A DNA stretch of 64,000 nucleotides from Dysgonomonas sp. UBA7710 (GTDB lineage: Bacteria > Bacteroidota > Bacteroidia > Bacteroidales > Dysgonomonadaceae): the NCBI RefSeq assembly GCF_002482385.1, contig NZ_DLFW01000029.1, positions 1 through 64,000 of the forward strand, in the 5' to 3' direction. The notes under the pieces are model-generated. The model made no database searches. It saw only the letters and a program-made list of their open reading frames with translations, and was not told where the DNA came from. A program made the position numbers and the translations under genes. Shown piece by piece: positions 8,884-19,600 of this stretch (position 1 is the first letter of the stretch; each line of letters opens with the position of its first letter).

Positions 8884-11800
8884 ATGGACAATAAAATCCG
8901 GTTTTATACGCCGATACCTATATTTATATTAGGCGTATGTTTATTCTTAGGAGTTATTCCTGTAAATTCATTTGCCGCGGTAAACGAAACATATCAGCAG
9001 GCAAAAATTGTTAAAGGAGTGGTGAAAGATGGTAATGGAGAGCCTCTTCCCGGTGTAAGTATTTCGATAAAAGGAACGACCAACGGAACCATGACGGATG
9101 TTGACGGGAATTATTCTTTAAACGTTCCTGATGGTAATTCTACTCTGGTTGTTTCATATGTTGGATTCAAAACTCAGGAAATAAAGGTCAGTAATCAGAC
9201 TACAATTGACATTACGCTTGAAGAGTTAAGTAAAGAACTGGATGAGGTCGTTGTTGTCGGTTATGGCGTACAAAAGAAGATAAACCTGACTGGCTCGGTT
9301 GCGGCAGTACAGGCTGACAAAATCGAGAACCGTGCCGCTCCGAACTTATCCACGATGCTCACAGGGTTGGCTTCGGGCGTCTCAGTACGGCAAAGTTCAG
9401 GAAACCCGGGTAGTGACGGGGCGAATATCCGCATCCGCGGTATCGGAACTTTCGATGGAAGTTATCGTTCACCCCTGGTAATTATTGACGGTGCAGTTGC
9501 CGATATGAATTCTGTAAATCCTGAAGATGTAGAAAGCGTCAGCTTACTTAAGGATGCCGCCTCTGCATCTATCTACGGATCGCGTGGAGCTAATGGTGTG
9601 ATATTGGTCACTACCAAAAAAGGTGCAAAAAATGCTGCGCCAAAAGTTACTTATACCGGTATTTTCTCGCAGACTAAAGCCAGCAGGGTATTTGATTTTA
9701 TTTCGGATTATGCCGATTATATGGAATTATACAATATGGCTGAATTTTCCAATAATCCGAAGGCCACCAGTACCTATGACAGTGAAGAAATTGCAGCATG
9801 GAGGGCGGCTAAGGCAAACCCGAACGGAATATACACCGATCCCGACAACGGGAACCAAGTACCTAACTATCTCGCATATCCGAATACTAATTGGAGTGAT
9901 ATCCTGTTTGCTCCTACTTATTCCCAGAAACATAATCTGTCTGTATCGGGAGGGAGCGAGAACAGTAACTATCTGTTGTCTCTGGGTTACTATGACAATC
10001 CCGGTACATTGGAGAATACGGGAATAGACCGTTTTAACGCGCGTGTAAATGTTGAAAGCCGGATTACAAAATTCCTGAAAATAGGGACGCAAACTTATGC
10101 TATGCGGCAACGTAAAGATCCCGGGAATCTCGATCAGGTGAATACATACCGTTTTCAGACAGTCGGAGGTATCGTCCCTTATTATGACGGCAAATACGGC
10201 GCGCCTGAAAGCCCGAAAGAGAAAAACGATGTAAGAAATCCTCTCCGGGATGTAAATGCAATAGGAGGAGTTAATACGACTACACGTATCAATACCACGT
10301 GGTATGCAGAAGCGGAAATCTACAAAGGTCTGACCGGACGGGCTAGCATAAACTATCAGAATTATTTCTATGATAGTAAAACATACTCCCGTCATCTGGA
10401 CAGTTATACATTCCGAAAAGGCACTATATTACAACCGGGTACGACTCTGAAAGACGCTACTACTACACGGTCCTACGCCAAACAGGAGCAATACACGGCG
10501 AACGTCACACTGAATTACAATACAAAATTCGCAGAAGCTCATGATTTAGGTGCTATGCTTGGCTATGAACAGTTCTACTTTAACAAGTCGGGTGTAAAGG
10601 CTACCAAAAAAGGATTGCTTAGTTTTGATGTTACTGATATTACCACAGGGTCGGATATGTATGAAATAAGTGGTAACCCCAACGAGAGTGAGGATAAGAA
10701 CAAGCCTGAAATGGATTACGCAATGATTTCCTATTTTGGCCGTTTAAACTATGCTTATAAAGGTCGTTACCTATTCGAGGCCAATTTTCGCCGCGACGGT
10801 TCATCCCTTTTCTCACCGGATAACCGTTGGGGTACGTTCCCTTCGTTTTCTGCCGGATGGCGTGTGAGTGAAGAAAGTTTTTTCGAACCATTCAATGACA
10901 AGATTAGTAACTTAAAACTTCGTGCTTCGTGGGGACGGCTGGGTAATGCAACTTCCGGATATTACGACTGGCAGGCTGTGTATGCTAAGGCGCGGTATGT
11001 ATTCAATAATGTCATTTCCGACGGTGTGGCAATATCAAAAATAGCAAATCCGCTGTTGAAATGGGAAAGTGTGACATCCAAAGGGATTGGTCTGGATGCT
11101 TCATTCCTGAATTCCCGACTGACTGCTGAATTCGATATTTATGACCGGCTGACTGAAGGTATCCTTACCTCTCCGGCTATTTACCTGACCATGGGAACTG
11201 CAAGTGCACCTACAAAAAACACATCGGACATGCGTAACAATGGTCTGGAGGTCACACTCGGATGGAATGATAAAATAGGCAATGTTCGTTACGCTGTAAG
11301 CGGTAATTTCTCTTACAACCAGAACAAGGTAGTGAAATATCTCGGTAAGCTTGAAGAAGGCTGGGTAGATAAGGACGGTAAGCGTGTATATCAAAGCAAT
11401 ATCGGTGAAGTGACAAGTGCTGGTTCTGAAACAGGGACGCTTCGTGTGGAAGGCCATATTTTCGATGAATATTATCTCCGGACGCGGTATCATGGAACCG
11501 GAACTTATTATAATAATGATGGTAGCGTAAATCCTCAAGGGGGACCTAAAGACGGTATGATTCGCTCCGAGGCCGACCTGAAATGGGTACAGGATATGAT
11601 TGCTGCAGGAAATTCTTTTAATGGAGCATCAGTAAAACAGGGCGAAGGTTTATGGTACGGTGAGTATATATATGCCGACCTGAACGGAGATGGCAATTAT
11701 GGAAACAATTATGACCGCCAGTTTACCGGAAAATCGTCATCTCCCAAGTATAACTTCGGCTTAAACCTGTCTGCTGAGTGGAATGGTTTTGATATAAGTA

Positions 11801-12264
11801 TGACATGGGCTGGGGCAGGAGGCTTTTGGTATTATTTGCGTGAAAGAGGCGCTAACCAAAACAATCTGGCCTCTAAAACAGATATTCTGCCTCTCGATAC
11901 CCAGAGTAAATTTTATTATCTCGCGTATAATAAAGAGACTAGCGCTCCTATCTGGGATGATCCCCGCAATAACCTGACGGCTGAATATGCCCGTCTGCGT
12001 ACGGGTGGAAATGGGCCCTATGCAGCAAATGACCAGTACTTATATGACGCCACTTACCTGAAACTCAAAATGCTGCAAATAGGCTATACTTTCCCAAAAG
12101 CGTGGACACGGAAAGCGTATGTCAATAATCTCAGAATATTCGTGTCAGGTGAAAACCTGTTGACAATTACCAAGTATCCGGGTGTCGATCCTGAAATCGG
12201 AGGTGGACTGAATATATACCCTATTTCCCGCTTACTTTCTCTGGGTGTAAATGTTAGTTTTTAA
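8884..12264 (+). CDS. SusC/RagA-type TonB-dependent outer-membrane transporter
   Basis: A 1126-residue outer-membrane glycan importer. After the signal peptide (ending NSFAA) comes a carboxypeptidase-regulatory-like domain at about residues 42-115 (VKGVVKDGNGEPLPGVSISI through LEEL). The SusC signature DEVVVVGYG follows near 119-127, then a plug domain (LVIIDGAVADMN; KDAASASIYGSRGANGVILVTTKKG) and a long beta-barrel ending in VNVSF with C-terminal phenylalanine. SusC proteins import oligosaccharides with TonB energy, capped by a SusD lipoprotein. The partner SusD gene starts 17 bp downstream. It lies divergent from the lyase/hydrolase operon with which it should be co-regulated. Confidence 0.96.
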   Translation: MDNKIRFYTPIPIFILGVCLFLGVIPVNSFAAVNETYQQAKIVKGVVKDGNGEPLPGVSISIKGTTNGTMTDVDGNYSLNVPDGNSTLVVSYVGFKTQEIKVSNQTTIDITLEELSKELDEVVVVGYGVQKKINLTGSVAAVQADKIENRAAPNLSTMLTGLASGVSVRQSSGNPGSDGANIRIRGIGTFDGSYRSPLVIIDGAVADMNSVNPEDVESVSLLKDAASASIYGSRGANGVILVTTKKGAKNAAPKVTYTGIFSQTKASRVFDFISDYADYMELYNMAEFSNNPKATSTYDSEEIAAWRAAKANPNGIYTDPDNGNQVPNYLAYPNTNWSDILFAPTYSQKHNLSVSGGSENSNYLLSLGYYDNPGTLENTGIDRFNARVNVESRITKFLKIGTQTYAMRQRKDPGNLDQVNTYRFQTVGGIVPYYDGKYGAPESPKEKNDVRNPLRDVNAIGGVNTTTRINTTWYAEAEIYKGLTGRASINYQNYFYDSKTYSRHLDSYTFRKGTILQPGTTLKDATTTRSYAKQEQYTANVTLNYNTKFAEAHDLGAMLGYEQFYFNKSGVKATKKGLLSFDVTDITTGSDMYEISGNPNESEDKNKPEMDYAMISYFGRLNYAYKGRYLFEANFRRDGSSLFSPDNRWGTFPSFSAGWRVSEESFFEPFNDKISNLKLRASWGRLGNATSGYYDWQAVYAKARYVFNNVISDGVAISKIANPLLKWESVTSKGIGLDASFLNSRLTAEFDIYDRLTEGILTSPAIYLTMGTASAPTKNTSDMRNNGLEVTLGWNDKIGNVRYAVSGNFSYNQNKVVKYLGKLEEGWVDKDGKRVYQSNIGEVTSAGSETGTLRVEGHIFDEYYLRTRYHGTGTYYNNDGSVNPQGGPKDGMIRSEADLKWVQDMIAAGNSFNGASVKQGEGLWYGEYIYADLNGDGNYGNNYDRQFTGKSSSPKYNFGLNLSAEWNGFDISMTWAGAGGFWYYLRERGANQNNLASKTDILPLDTQSKFYYLAYNKETSAPIWDDPRNNLTAEYARLRTGGNGPYAANDQYLYDATYLKLKMLQIGYTFPKAWTRKAYVNNLRIFVSGENLLTITKYPGVDPEIGGGLNIYPISRLLSLGVNVSF

Positions 12265-12281
12265 CCTGAAAAAATAAAATT

Positions 12282-14183
12282 ATGAAAAAGAATATATTTT
12301 ATATATTGACAGTTATTATAATATCCGGATATTATAGCTGTACAGATATTTTAGATACGACACCTTATAATGCTCTGGCATCAAGTAGTATGTGGCAATC
12401 GGAAGAGTCAGTGGATCAGGGTGTGGCCGGTATATACTCCGCCTTGTACGATTGGGCTCCGGGTGCTTATGATGCTGATTTTGATAAAGGGTTCGGCAGT
12501 ACTTTCGGATTTGAACGTTGGGGTGTGGCCGGACAATTGCACGGAGCAGAATCTCTTACCAGCGGATCTATTAATCCGGGGAGCGACTACTTTAAAAAAA
12601 CATGGCAAAAACTATATGAAGGAGTCCATCGTGCCAATGATGCAATAGCAAATATTCCGGCAAAATCGCCCGCTTCGGCAGAAAAAAATGCTCGTTTAAT
12701 AGCGGAAGCTAAGTTCTTACGCGCCTATTTTTATTTCCGTTTGAATGAATTATTCGGACGGGACGGGCTTGGCGTACCGGTTTACACGGAACCGGTAGCT
12801 ATCGAAGACTGTACGAAAGGGCAATCTCCCGAAGCTGATGTATGGGCTCTTATTGTTAATGATCTCACTGATGCTATTAATGAACGAAATCTGCCTGATA
12901 AAGATAATACGGGACGTGTCAGTAAAGGTGCTGCCTATGCTTTGCGTGGTAAAGCCTATTTGTATCAGGGAGCAAAATATGCTGAGGATGGAACTGTTTC
13001 CAAAGATGAAACTTTGTTGAACAAAGCAGTTGCCGATTTTGAAGAAGTGGGAAAGTGTGGCTACGGATTGTTTCAGGGCGGCTATAAAGAACTGTTCACC
13101 GAAGCTAATGAACATTGTGCAGAAATGATTTTCAGTATACAACATACTGGAGATACGGATTACGGTACTATTTCTCAAAAATTTGTAGGTAGTCGTTTCG
13201 CTTATTCGGGAACAGCAAACGGTTGGGGAAATCAGACTCCTGCTCCTGCCGGTACCGATTTGTACGAAAATCTGGATAGCGCACCATTTAATTGGGATGA
13301 TGTGATTCCCGGATATAGTGCTCTTACAGAACCTGCCGACCGTGCAGTTTATTTCTTACGCGATACTTTGGATGCATCCGGAAATATACTTAAGCAGGAG
13401 GGGGACGGAAAACCACTGGACCAAACAGTCCGGAAAAAGGTAAGGGATATTGTAAATAAAGCCGTGAATACAAAAAATGATTATCTTCCTTATGGAAACG
13501 AGGCGCGTATAAGAAAGGTGTACACAAACCGGGACCCAAGACTCGAAGCTAATTTTATCACGCCTTATGCAGGCTTTATAGGGGGGTATAGCTTTGCCGG
13601 AGCCGGTAATGCGATGGAAGTTTATTCCAGATGGCCGTTAGGTTCGAATAGTGCGGCGCCTGCTGCCAGTCAAAGGGCTGACATGGCAACGGATGATGGT
13701 AGTAATTTTACTTATTTCCACCGGAAATTCGTTTATGAAGGTACAGGACTTGCCAGACGGGAAGACGGGCCTCTTGATGAGCCACTTATCCGTTATGCGA
13801 ATGTTTTGCTTTGGCAGGCGGAAGCATATGTAGAATTGAATCAGCTAGACAAAGCCAAAGCAATGGTCAAGCTTGTACGTGACCGGGTGGACATGCCAAC
13901 TTTAGATGCCGGTTTTGCTAATCAGACGATTGCCCGCAATTATGTTCGTGACGAAAGACGCCGTGAATTCGTAAATGAAGGCGTCGATTTCTTTGACGAA
14001 ATGCGATGGCGTACCTGGAAAGAAATGAAATTTAACCGGGGAAAGGGCTCTCAAGGCGTTTGGGGTAATAATTTCCGTGCATATACCTGGCCTGTTGATA
14101 ATGATTTATATATCTGGCCTGTTCCTCAAACAGAGATTGAGAAAAATCCAAATCTCCAAAAGACTCCGGGTTGGAAATATTGA
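12282..14183 (+). CDS. SusD/RagB-type surface glycan-binding lipoprotein
   Basis: A 633-residue surface lipoprotein that caps SusC and binds the glycan. The lipobox is at GYYSCTDILDT (Cys20). The N-terminal SusD-like domain with TPR-type helices is visible (EESVDQGVAGIYSALYDW; NARLIAEAKFLRAYFYFRL). The C-terminal RagB part has ERRREFVNEGVDFFDEMRW and ends TPGWKY, the usual C-terminus. Glycan-binding residues cannot be picked out by eye. It follows susC by 17 bp and forms the standard SusCD pair. Confidence 0.95.
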   Translation: MKKNIFYILTVIIISGYYSCTDILDTTPYNALASSSMWQSEESVDQGVAGIYSALYDWAPGAYDADFDKGFGSTFGFERWGVAGQLHGAESLTSGSINPGSDYFKKTWQKLYEGVHRANDAIANIPAKSPASAEKNARLIAEAKFLRAYFYFRLNELFGRDGLGVPVYTEPVAIEDCTKGQSPEADVWALIVNDLTDAINERNLPDKDNTGRVSKGAAYALRGKAYLYQGAKYAEDGTVSKDETLLNKAVADFEEVGKCGYGLFQGGYKELFTEANEHCAEMIFSIQHTGDTDYGTISQKFVGSRFAYSGTANGWGNQTPAPAGTDLYENLDSAPFNWDDVIPGYSALTEPADRAVYFLRDTLDASGNILKQEGDGKPLDQTVRKKVRDIVNKAVNTKNDYLPYGNEARIRKVYTNRDPRLEANFITPYAGFIGGYSFAGAGNAMEVYSRWPLGSNSAAPAASQRADMATDDGSNFTYFHRKFVYEGTGLARREDGPLDEPLIRYANVLLWQAEAYVELNQLDKAKAMVKLVRDRVDMPTLDAGFANQTIARNYVRDERRREFVNEGVDFFDEMRWRTWKEMKFNRGKGSQGVWGNNFRAYTWPVDNDLYIWPVPQTEIEKNPNLQKTPGWKY

Positions 14184-14218
14184 TGGGGTGTAATATCTTA
14201 TAATACAATTATATATAT

Positions 14219-14263
14219 GTATAGTGCCACAAGGGTGTTTTTGTTACTTTTGTGGCATTATTC
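14219..14263 (+). promoter_or_regulatory. hairpin with embedded -7 box between susD and the GH95-like gene
   Basis: TGCCACAA (14225-14232) pairs with TTGTGGCA (14250-14257), and the stem extends outward with A/T and G-U pairs. The 3' arm contains TACTTTTG (14245-14252), a TAnnTTTG-type -7 box, about 38 bp before the next start codon. It could be an attenuator or terminator after susCD, a separate promoter for the GH95-like gene, or both. Confidence 0.4.
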
Positions 14264-14289
14264 TTTGGGTTTCTTAAAGATTTTATATA

Positions 14290-16581
14290 ATGAAGGCAAA
14301 TATCCTTTTTTTACTGTTGTTCATTTCTTGTTCTTCAATCCTTTTTCCCCAAAAGAAAGTATCCACAAGACAAATCGACTGGCCATCTTTCCTGTCCCGG
14401 CACGACTTGGTATGGGATAAGATAGTTCCCGATTACTATACGGGTGCTATCATGGGAAACGGGCTTCTGGGCAATAATGTCTATAAGGAAGGTGACGCGT
14501 ATAAATTCCATATCGGGAGGGTTGACGTTACCGAAGGGAGAATGCCTGTGGATAAATCGCAATACAGGAATTTATATCACGGCGCAAGGCTTCCCATCGG
14601 TTACTTTCTGATGAAGCCCGCAGGAAAAACACTTTCCGAACACATGAGGCTTAATCTGTGGGACGCAACCACAATAGGAACCGTGACGACAGACATGGGA
14701 AGAATCGCATTTAAAAGTTATGTGCATGCAACCAGGGATGTCATTGTGCTGGAAACAGAGACGGAAGGTAGCGAATGTGACTTCGAATGGGAATGGAGAC
14801 CGTTAAAAGCTATCAGCCCCCGTTATACGGCAGGAGGAGAAGATTACCCGCAGGAATATATTGATAATCCAAATCCGGATGTGAAAATATACAGGGATGG
14901 CAACTATAATCTATCTGTACAGAATTTATTAAGCGGGAAGACTTATTGTGTGGCATGGTGTGAGATAAGAAAACAAGGAAACTCCCGCCGGTTCCTTATA
15001 ACTGTCGCGCAGGAAGCAAACGAAGAATCGGCTGTAAAAAAGGCTAAAGTAACGATCGGTGATGCATCGGAAGAAACGGTACTGTCTTTAGAAGACAGCC
15101 ACAGGCAATGGTGGCACAGCTATTATCCATTGAGCTTTGCCACTTTTGGCAATGCTAAGATGGAAAGTTTTTACTGGATACAGCAGTATAAATTAGGATG
15201 TCTGACCCGTCCGGATAAGTATATCATAGACTTGCAGGGACCCTGGGCGATGGAGAAAACTCCATGGCCGGCCATCTGGATGAACCTGAATGTTCAGTTG
15301 ACATATTCCCCCTTGTTTACTGCAAACAGGGCTGAACTGTCCGAACCCTTATGGAGCTCATTAAACGACAACCTGCAAAACCTGATCGACAACGTAACGG
15401 TTGACGGATGGAAAGCCGATGCCGCTGTTATAGGCAGGAGCACCAGCTACCATTTGTTCTCACCTTTGAACCCGGATATAGACAATAAAATGCTCTACGA
15501 GGCTGGCAATCTGACATGGATATTATACTATTACTATCAGTATTGCACATATTTGCAGGATGAGGATGAACTGTTGAATAAGTTCTATCCCCTCTTAAAG
15601 AAGAGCATCGCCTATTATGAGCATATAAGGGAAAAGCGTTCGGACGGCAAATATCATCTTCCCGAAACGGCTTCGCCCGAATACAAAACGGCGAAGAATT
15701 GTAATTATGACCTGTCCCTGCTTCAATGGGGACTCAAAATATTGCTGGAAATAAATGAAACTTACAAGTTAGATGATAAAAAAGCTCCCGGCTGGAAAGA
15801 TTTCAGGGACAACCTGACTCCTTACCCCGTTGATCCGGCAAAAGGCTTTATGATCGGAGAAAATGTAAACCTGACCGGTTCGCACCGCCATTATTCCCAT
15901 TTACTGATGATATACCCGTTATATCTGGTCAATTGGGAACAACCTGAAAACAGGGGGCTTATCTCCAGAAGCATCTCATATTGGCAAAGCATGCCGGATT
16001 ATTTGCAGGGATATTCCTTTACAGGCTCATCATCCATGTATGCCATGACAGGAGACGGGCAAAAGGCTGTTGTCCAATTACAGCGACTGCTCGACAGGTA
16101 TATACAACCCAATACACTGTATAAGGAAACAGGGCCGGTAATAGAGACCCCATTGGCCGGGGCAGCTTCCCTGCAAGAGCTTTACCTGCAATCGTGGGGA
16201 GGCAAAATAAGGGTTTTTCCTGCTGTGCCGGATAGCTGGCCACAGGCATCCTTTATTAATTTCAGGACGGAGGGGGCTTTTCTGGTAAGCGCAGCCCGTG
16301 ATAAGGGAAAAACAGTGTTTATACAGGTGGAGAGTGAAAGGGGCGGATTGTGCCGTTTACAGACAAACATGGATGCGGATAACCTCAATATTGAGGATAC
16401 AGGTGGTAAAAGAATCGCTTTTTCTGTTATCGATAAGGCTCAGGGCCTGATTGAAATAAATACCCGGAAAGGGGATGTGATACGGATAACCGATAGAACC
16501 CGGGAAACGATAATGCCGGAGCCTGTGAAACATCCGGAGAAGGAATGGAATGTTTATGGGATAAAAGCCAAGCCGGAATGA
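14290..16581 (+). CDS. GH95-like (alpha/alpha)6-barrel glycoside hydrolase
   Basis: A 763-residue exported protein (signal MKANILFLLLFISCSSILFPQ; an SCSS near residue 13 could alternatively be a lipobox). It resembles the GH95 fucosidase/galactosidase group: an N-terminal beta-sandwich with MGNGLLGNNVY and GRVDVTEGRMP, then a helical barrel (GPWAMEKTPWPAIWMNLNVQL; EAGNLTWILYYYYQYC). The C-terminal signature SWGGKIRVFPAVPDSWP with FRTEGAFLVSA is close to the GH95 C-terminus. The usual GH95 histidine-rich active-site segment is not evident, so it may belong to a neighbouring family with a different specificity. It follows susD by about 106 bp and is therefore part of the locus. Confidence 0.7.
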   Translation: MKANILFLLLFISCSSILFPQKKVSTRQIDWPSFLSRHDLVWDKIVPDYYTGAIMGNGLLGNNVYKEGDAYKFHIGRVDVTEGRMPVDKSQYRNLYHGARLPIGYFLMKPAGKTLSEHMRLNLWDATTIGTVTTDMGRIAFKSYVHATRDVIVLETETEGSECDFEWEWRPLKAISPRYTAGGEDYPQEYIDNPNPDVKIYRDGNYNLSVQNLLSGKTYCVAWCEIRKQGNSRRFLITVAQEANEESAVKKAKVTIGDASEETVLSLEDSHRQWWHSYYPLSFATFGNAKMESFYWIQQYKLGCLTRPDKYIIDLQGPWAMEKTPWPAIWMNLNVQLTYSPLFTANRAELSEPLWSSLNDNLQNLIDNVTVDGWKADAAVIGRSTSYHLFSPLNPDIDNKMLYEAGNLTWILYYYYQYCTYLQDEDELLNKFYPLLKKSIAYYEHIREKRSDGKYHLPETASPEYKTAKNCNYDLSLLQWGLKILLEINETYKLDDKKAPGWKDFRDNLTPYPVDPAKGFMIGENVNLTGSHRHYSHLLMIYPLYLVNWEQPENRGLISRSISYWQSMPDYLQGYSFTGSSSMYAMTGDGQKAVVQLQRLLDRYIQPNTLYKETGPVIETPLAGAASLQELYLQSWGGKIRVFPAVPDSWPQASFINFRTEGAFLVSAARDKGKTVFIQVESERGGLCRLQTNMDADNLNIEDTGGKRIAFSVIDKAQGLIEINTRKGDVIRITDRTRETIMPEPVKHPEKEWNVYGIKAKPE

Positions 16582-16623
16582 TATATTATGATTTTCTTTC
16601 AAAGCCGGTACTTTACATATTAT

Positions 16624-19600
16624 TTAATTTTCCTCCGGCTTGTCTTTTTTACGTCTCCAGTCTTGCGGATTAATACCGTAAAAAGTTTTGAAACATTTAC
16701 TGAAATATTTGGTTGAAGAAAATCCTAAACAAATAGCTATATCTGAAATATTCATCTGCGGACGGTTCTCAAGTAATCTTACAGCTTCTTTTAATTTGAG
16801 ATTCAGTGTGAATTCATTTGGAGTAAGACCGGTTTCCTGTTTTATGACCATGTATAATTTTGTTCGTCCCAATCCCAGTTCTGTCGCTAACCTGTTCATG
16901 TCAAATTCGGTGTTTTCAAAATTAGACTTTATTATTTCTATTGCTTTATTGAGCAATAAATTGTCATTATCACCTGTTATTTGTGCTTCGTTATTGTCAG
17001 TTACAAACTCTTTGTTTCTGAATTTTTTATATAATAAATTCCTGTTGTTCAGCAGGTTATTGCATTGAGATAACAGTATGCTCATACTGAACGGTTTTGT
17101 GATATATGCATCGGCATTGAACAACAATCCGTCCAGTATCTGCTGTTCGGAATCCTGTGCTGTCAGTAATACCACAGGGATATGAGACGTGTAAATATTA
17201 TTTTTTATCTTATAACACAATTCCTTACCTGTCATGTTCGGCATCATTATATCACTCACCACAATGTCTGGCAGGTGTTTTAGGATAATATCCCAGCCTG
17301 TTTTTCCATCAGTGGCCGTATATACATTATACTGTATTGAAAATGCTTCCGTCAATATTTTCAATAGTTCCTCATTATCTTCGACAAATAATACGGAAGG
17401 TGCATCCGGATTTGGTCTTGGACTGTCCGGTTCTGTTTCGTCCTCTGTCAGATCGTTAAGTTGAATTTTATCATTCATCACAGGCAGGAAGCTCTGGCTG
17501 CTTGTGTCTTTTTGTTCCAGTTCCTGCTTGGAGAAATGCGATATTCCTAAATTTAACACGATAACAAACGTACTTCCTTCGTTTAATGTACTTTTGACAT
17601 ATATTTCACCCTTATGCGCCAAAACTATTCCTTTTGTTAAAGCCAGCCCTATTCCTGTACCTGATGTAATCCCGGATGCCGGGTATTCTACCTGATAAAA
17701 CCTGTCGAAAACTTTGGATAATGATTCCTGTGGGATACCTATACCGTTGTCTATTACTTTTATATAGACTTGTTGTCCTTTAATTGCTATGTCCAACTTG
17801 ATATTGCCTCCTTCCTGCGTATATTTAAATGCGTTTGATAAAAGATTATAGACTGCTTTCTGAAATTGTACAGGGTCTATATATATCATGATGTCCGGTT
17901 CGGAATACTGAAAGGTGAATTTTATCCGCTTTTTCAGTGCATATTCCTGAAATATGGAGAATACACTTTTCATATAGGCTATAAGCTCAACCTGTTTTAG
18001 ATTTAACCTGTTATAACCCTGTTCCTGTTTTCGGAAATCAAGCAGCTCTGTTACCAGATTCAATAAATGGTTTGTATTTTTTTGAATTCGCAGAAGTTTG
18101 TGTATGACTTTATTTGTCAGGTCTTTTTGGGTTAACAGAAGTTCAATCTGTCCTGAAATTAAAGTCACGGGTGTCCTGAATTCATGGGACACATTCATGA
18201 AAAAACGAAGTTTGTTCTGATTTAAGGCTTCTATTTGTATCTTTTCCTTTTGGGTGGCTTTCAGTTTAATACGCTGTGAATAAAATCTGAAAACCGCGCC
18301 GGTAATTAAAACTATTAATATAAAATATAATATATAAGCATATATGCTCAGATAGAACGGAGGGCTGATATAAATGGCAAGCATATAAATCTGGCTGGAT
18401 TTTTCTCCGTCTTGTTCCTCCCGTATCAATAACTTGTATGAGCCAGCATTCAGATTGGTATAGGTTATTACCGGATTGTCCGTATGTATCCATTCATTGT
18501 CGTATCCTTCCAGTTTGTATTCATAACTATGGGTTGTATTTAAATAATTGGAAGAGGCAAATTCTATGATAATATTGTTTTGTTCGGAACCTAGTTTTAT
18601 TTCATCGCATAAAAATAACGATTTATCTAATATACCGGATTTGTCTTCCGGCACAACAAGTTGATGGTTAACATATAGTTTGTCAAAATATAACGTGTAT
18701 TTATTATCCTTTTTATTCAGGTCTTCTTCGTAAAATGAAACCAGCCCGTTCACCCCGCCGATGAATATCTCTTTATTTTTGGTGACGTATACGCTACTTC
18801 CGTAATTGAATCCTGTCAATGGGAATTTAGGTGTTGTCATTAATAAGGGCTTGCTTATTTGTTCCGGACTCAGGATTGAGATGCCTTTATTGTGAAGCAA
18901 TAGCAATTTTCCCGAAGGCAGTTCGGATATACAATAACAATAATCGCTTTTCAAACCATCCTTTTTTGTATAAGTTTCTATTTTATCCGATTCTTGAGTA
19001 TATCTGAAAATTCCATGTCCTACAGTTGAAAAGTAAATATCACCGGAACTGCTTTCATAAATATCCGTTATATTGGAACTTATAATGTCTTTTCCATTTT
19101 GATCCTGTTTAAAATTTCTTACTTCTTTGGTCTTTAAATTTATACTTGTAATTCCTCCCTTTTGTATCCACAGCCTGTCATTGCTGTCGATAAGAAATGT
19201 ATATAAGCCAATACCGGATAGCTGACGGATTATGTCCGGATTGGTGCTGAGAGGGTGTAGCTCTTCTTTTTCCATATCCATTTTCGCAAATCCGGATTGC
19301 GTTAACAGTACCAGGCATCCATCATAATATTGCATTTTGTTAATTGTATTGTTCGGAAGGGAATAAGGATTTGCTGTACCGGACAGAATCCTTCTGAAAT
19401 TTTGCTTATTTATGTCATATATAACCAGACCTCCGTTGTATGTACCTATATAAAGCTGTTCTGTGCCTTGCCTGTACCAGATACATTTCTGGTTATTATA
19501 TTCGGTCGTTTCAAGATTGTTGTTCTTAAACATGAATCGGGAAAATTGCCTGCTTTCTAAATTCAGGCAATTTAGGGCTCCGCCTTCAGTACATATCCAA

